Assembly (NCBI GenBank): GCA_005798205.1
Contig: SYKJ01000063.1
Span: forward strand, 1 to 7,044
Length of the DNA: 7,044 bases
DNA from: Bacteroidota bacterium
GTDB lineage: Bacteria; Bacteroidota; Bacteroidia; Flavobacteriales; Crocinitomicaceae
Direction of reading: 5' to 3'
The notes under the pieces are model-generated. The model was not told the origin of the DNA, ran no database searches, and saw nothing but the letters and a program-made list of their open reading frames with translations. Shown one piece after another: positions 6,550 through 7,044 of the stretch. The first letter of the stretch is position 1. Every line of letters starts with the position of its first letter. A program made the translations under genes and the position numbers.

Positions 6550-7044
6550 ATGAAAAATTGCCTTGTTAAGAAATTTTACATCCTATTAGCTTTGCTACTT
6601 TTCTTTTCATGCTCAACGGAAAAAAATAATTTTTTCAGTCGTAAATATCATTCAACAACAGCAAGGTATAATGGGCTTTTTAATGCAAACGAATTATTAA
6701 GATTAGCACTTATTACATACGACAATTCTCAGAAAGATAATTTTTATTCTTTGTTGCCAGTTAATCCTTTGCCAGACGAAACAGAGGTAAAGGGCATGCT
6801 TCCAGCCATCGATACAGCTATTGCCAAATGCACAAAAGTAATTGAAGATCATAGTATGCCAAATGCAGTTGATATGTATTACAAAGAAGCAGAATACAAC
6901 AATTGGATTGATGAAAATTGGTTAACTATAGGAAGGGCTTTCTACTATCGCAGAGATTATGAAAAAGCGCTCAATAATTTTGAGTTCGTAAAAAGATTTT
7001 TTATAAAAGATCCCTCAACTTATATTGCAGAATTATGGATTGCA
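6550..7044 (+). CDS. SprE/PorW-like TPR lipoprotein, N-terminal part (cut by window edge)
   Basis: The frame stays open from the ATG at 6550 to the right edge (165 codons), so the C-terminus is missing. Residues 1-20 are a lipoprotein signal peptide: basic start, hydrophobic core ILLALLLFF, then Cys21 as the predicted lipidated residue (FFSC, a loose lipobox). No acidic export run follows the Cys, so surface exposure is not indicated. After it come RKYHSTTARYNGLFNANELL (31-50) and DNFYSLLPVNPLPDETE, which match the N-terminus of flavobacterial SprE and its P. gingivalis counterpart PorW. About 120-153 (WLTIGRAFYYRRDYEKALNNFEFVKR) reads as a tetratricopeptide repeat. SprE/PorW proteins are needed for type IX secretion and, in gliding species, motility. 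They are large, so most of the gene lies beyond the window. Family assignment is from memory of the N-terminal pattern; a generic TPR lipoprotein is the alternative. Confidence 0.8.
   Translation, partial: MKNCLVKKFYILLALLLFFSCSTEKNNFFSRKYHSTTARYNGLFNANELLRLALITYDNSQKDNFYSLLPVNPLPDETEVKGMLPAIDTAIAKCTKVIEDHSMPNAVDMYYKEAEYNNWIDENWLTIGRAFYYRRDYEKALNNFEFVKRFFIKDPSTYIAELWIA

Overview
The window looks like an ordinary housekeeping stretch of a Bacteroidota chromosome, most likely from the order Flavobacteriales. The pointers are low G+C, start codons without strong Shine-Dalgarno sequences, repeated TAnnTTTG promoter elements (the Bacteroidota -7 consensus), a type 2 isoleucyl-tRNA synthetase of the Bacteroidota kind, a YebC with the Bacteroidota-type N-terminus, and a SprE/PorW-like lipoprotein (type IX secretion and gliding, known only from this phylum). 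I cannot place it to genus.

Layout from left to right: the last 51 codons of leuS (leucyl-tRNA synthetase) run to 157. A 92-bp gap holds a likely promoter, then a complete 1137-residue ileS (250-3663). An 18-bp gap leads to a small biotin-carrier protein (3682-4152). Its stop codon interlocks with that of a convergent MerR-type regulator with a cobalamin-binding-like C-terminus (minus strand, 4149-5039). A short divergent region with promoter-like elements on both strands separates this regulator from engB/ysxC, a ribosome-assembly GTPase (5120-5725). Next comes a yebC-family translation factor (5775-6485) behind the best promoter of the window. The right edge is the first 165 codons of a sprE/porW-like TPR lipoprotein (6550 onward, cut off). 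No non-coding stretch exceeds 100 bp. I see no tRNA or rRNA gene, mobile element, CRISPR array or large repeat.

Taken together, leuS, ileS, engB and yebC are all translation genes (tRNA charging, 50S assembly, relief of ribosome stalling). The biotin carrier, the CarH-like regulator and the secretion lipoprotein do not obviously share that role. Most genes appear to have their own promoter very close to the start codon, so the region reads as adjacent single-gene units rather than one operon.

I find no convincing undescribed multi-gene system. The points most worth a second look are: the altered class I signature motif in IleRS (GIHH in place of HIGH), which is linked to very high mupirocin resistance in type 2 enzymes; the regulator's conserved Wx9EH light-sensing signature combined with a Gly-to-Ser change in its B12-binding motif; near-leaderless gene starts; and overlapping divergent promoters in front of engB.
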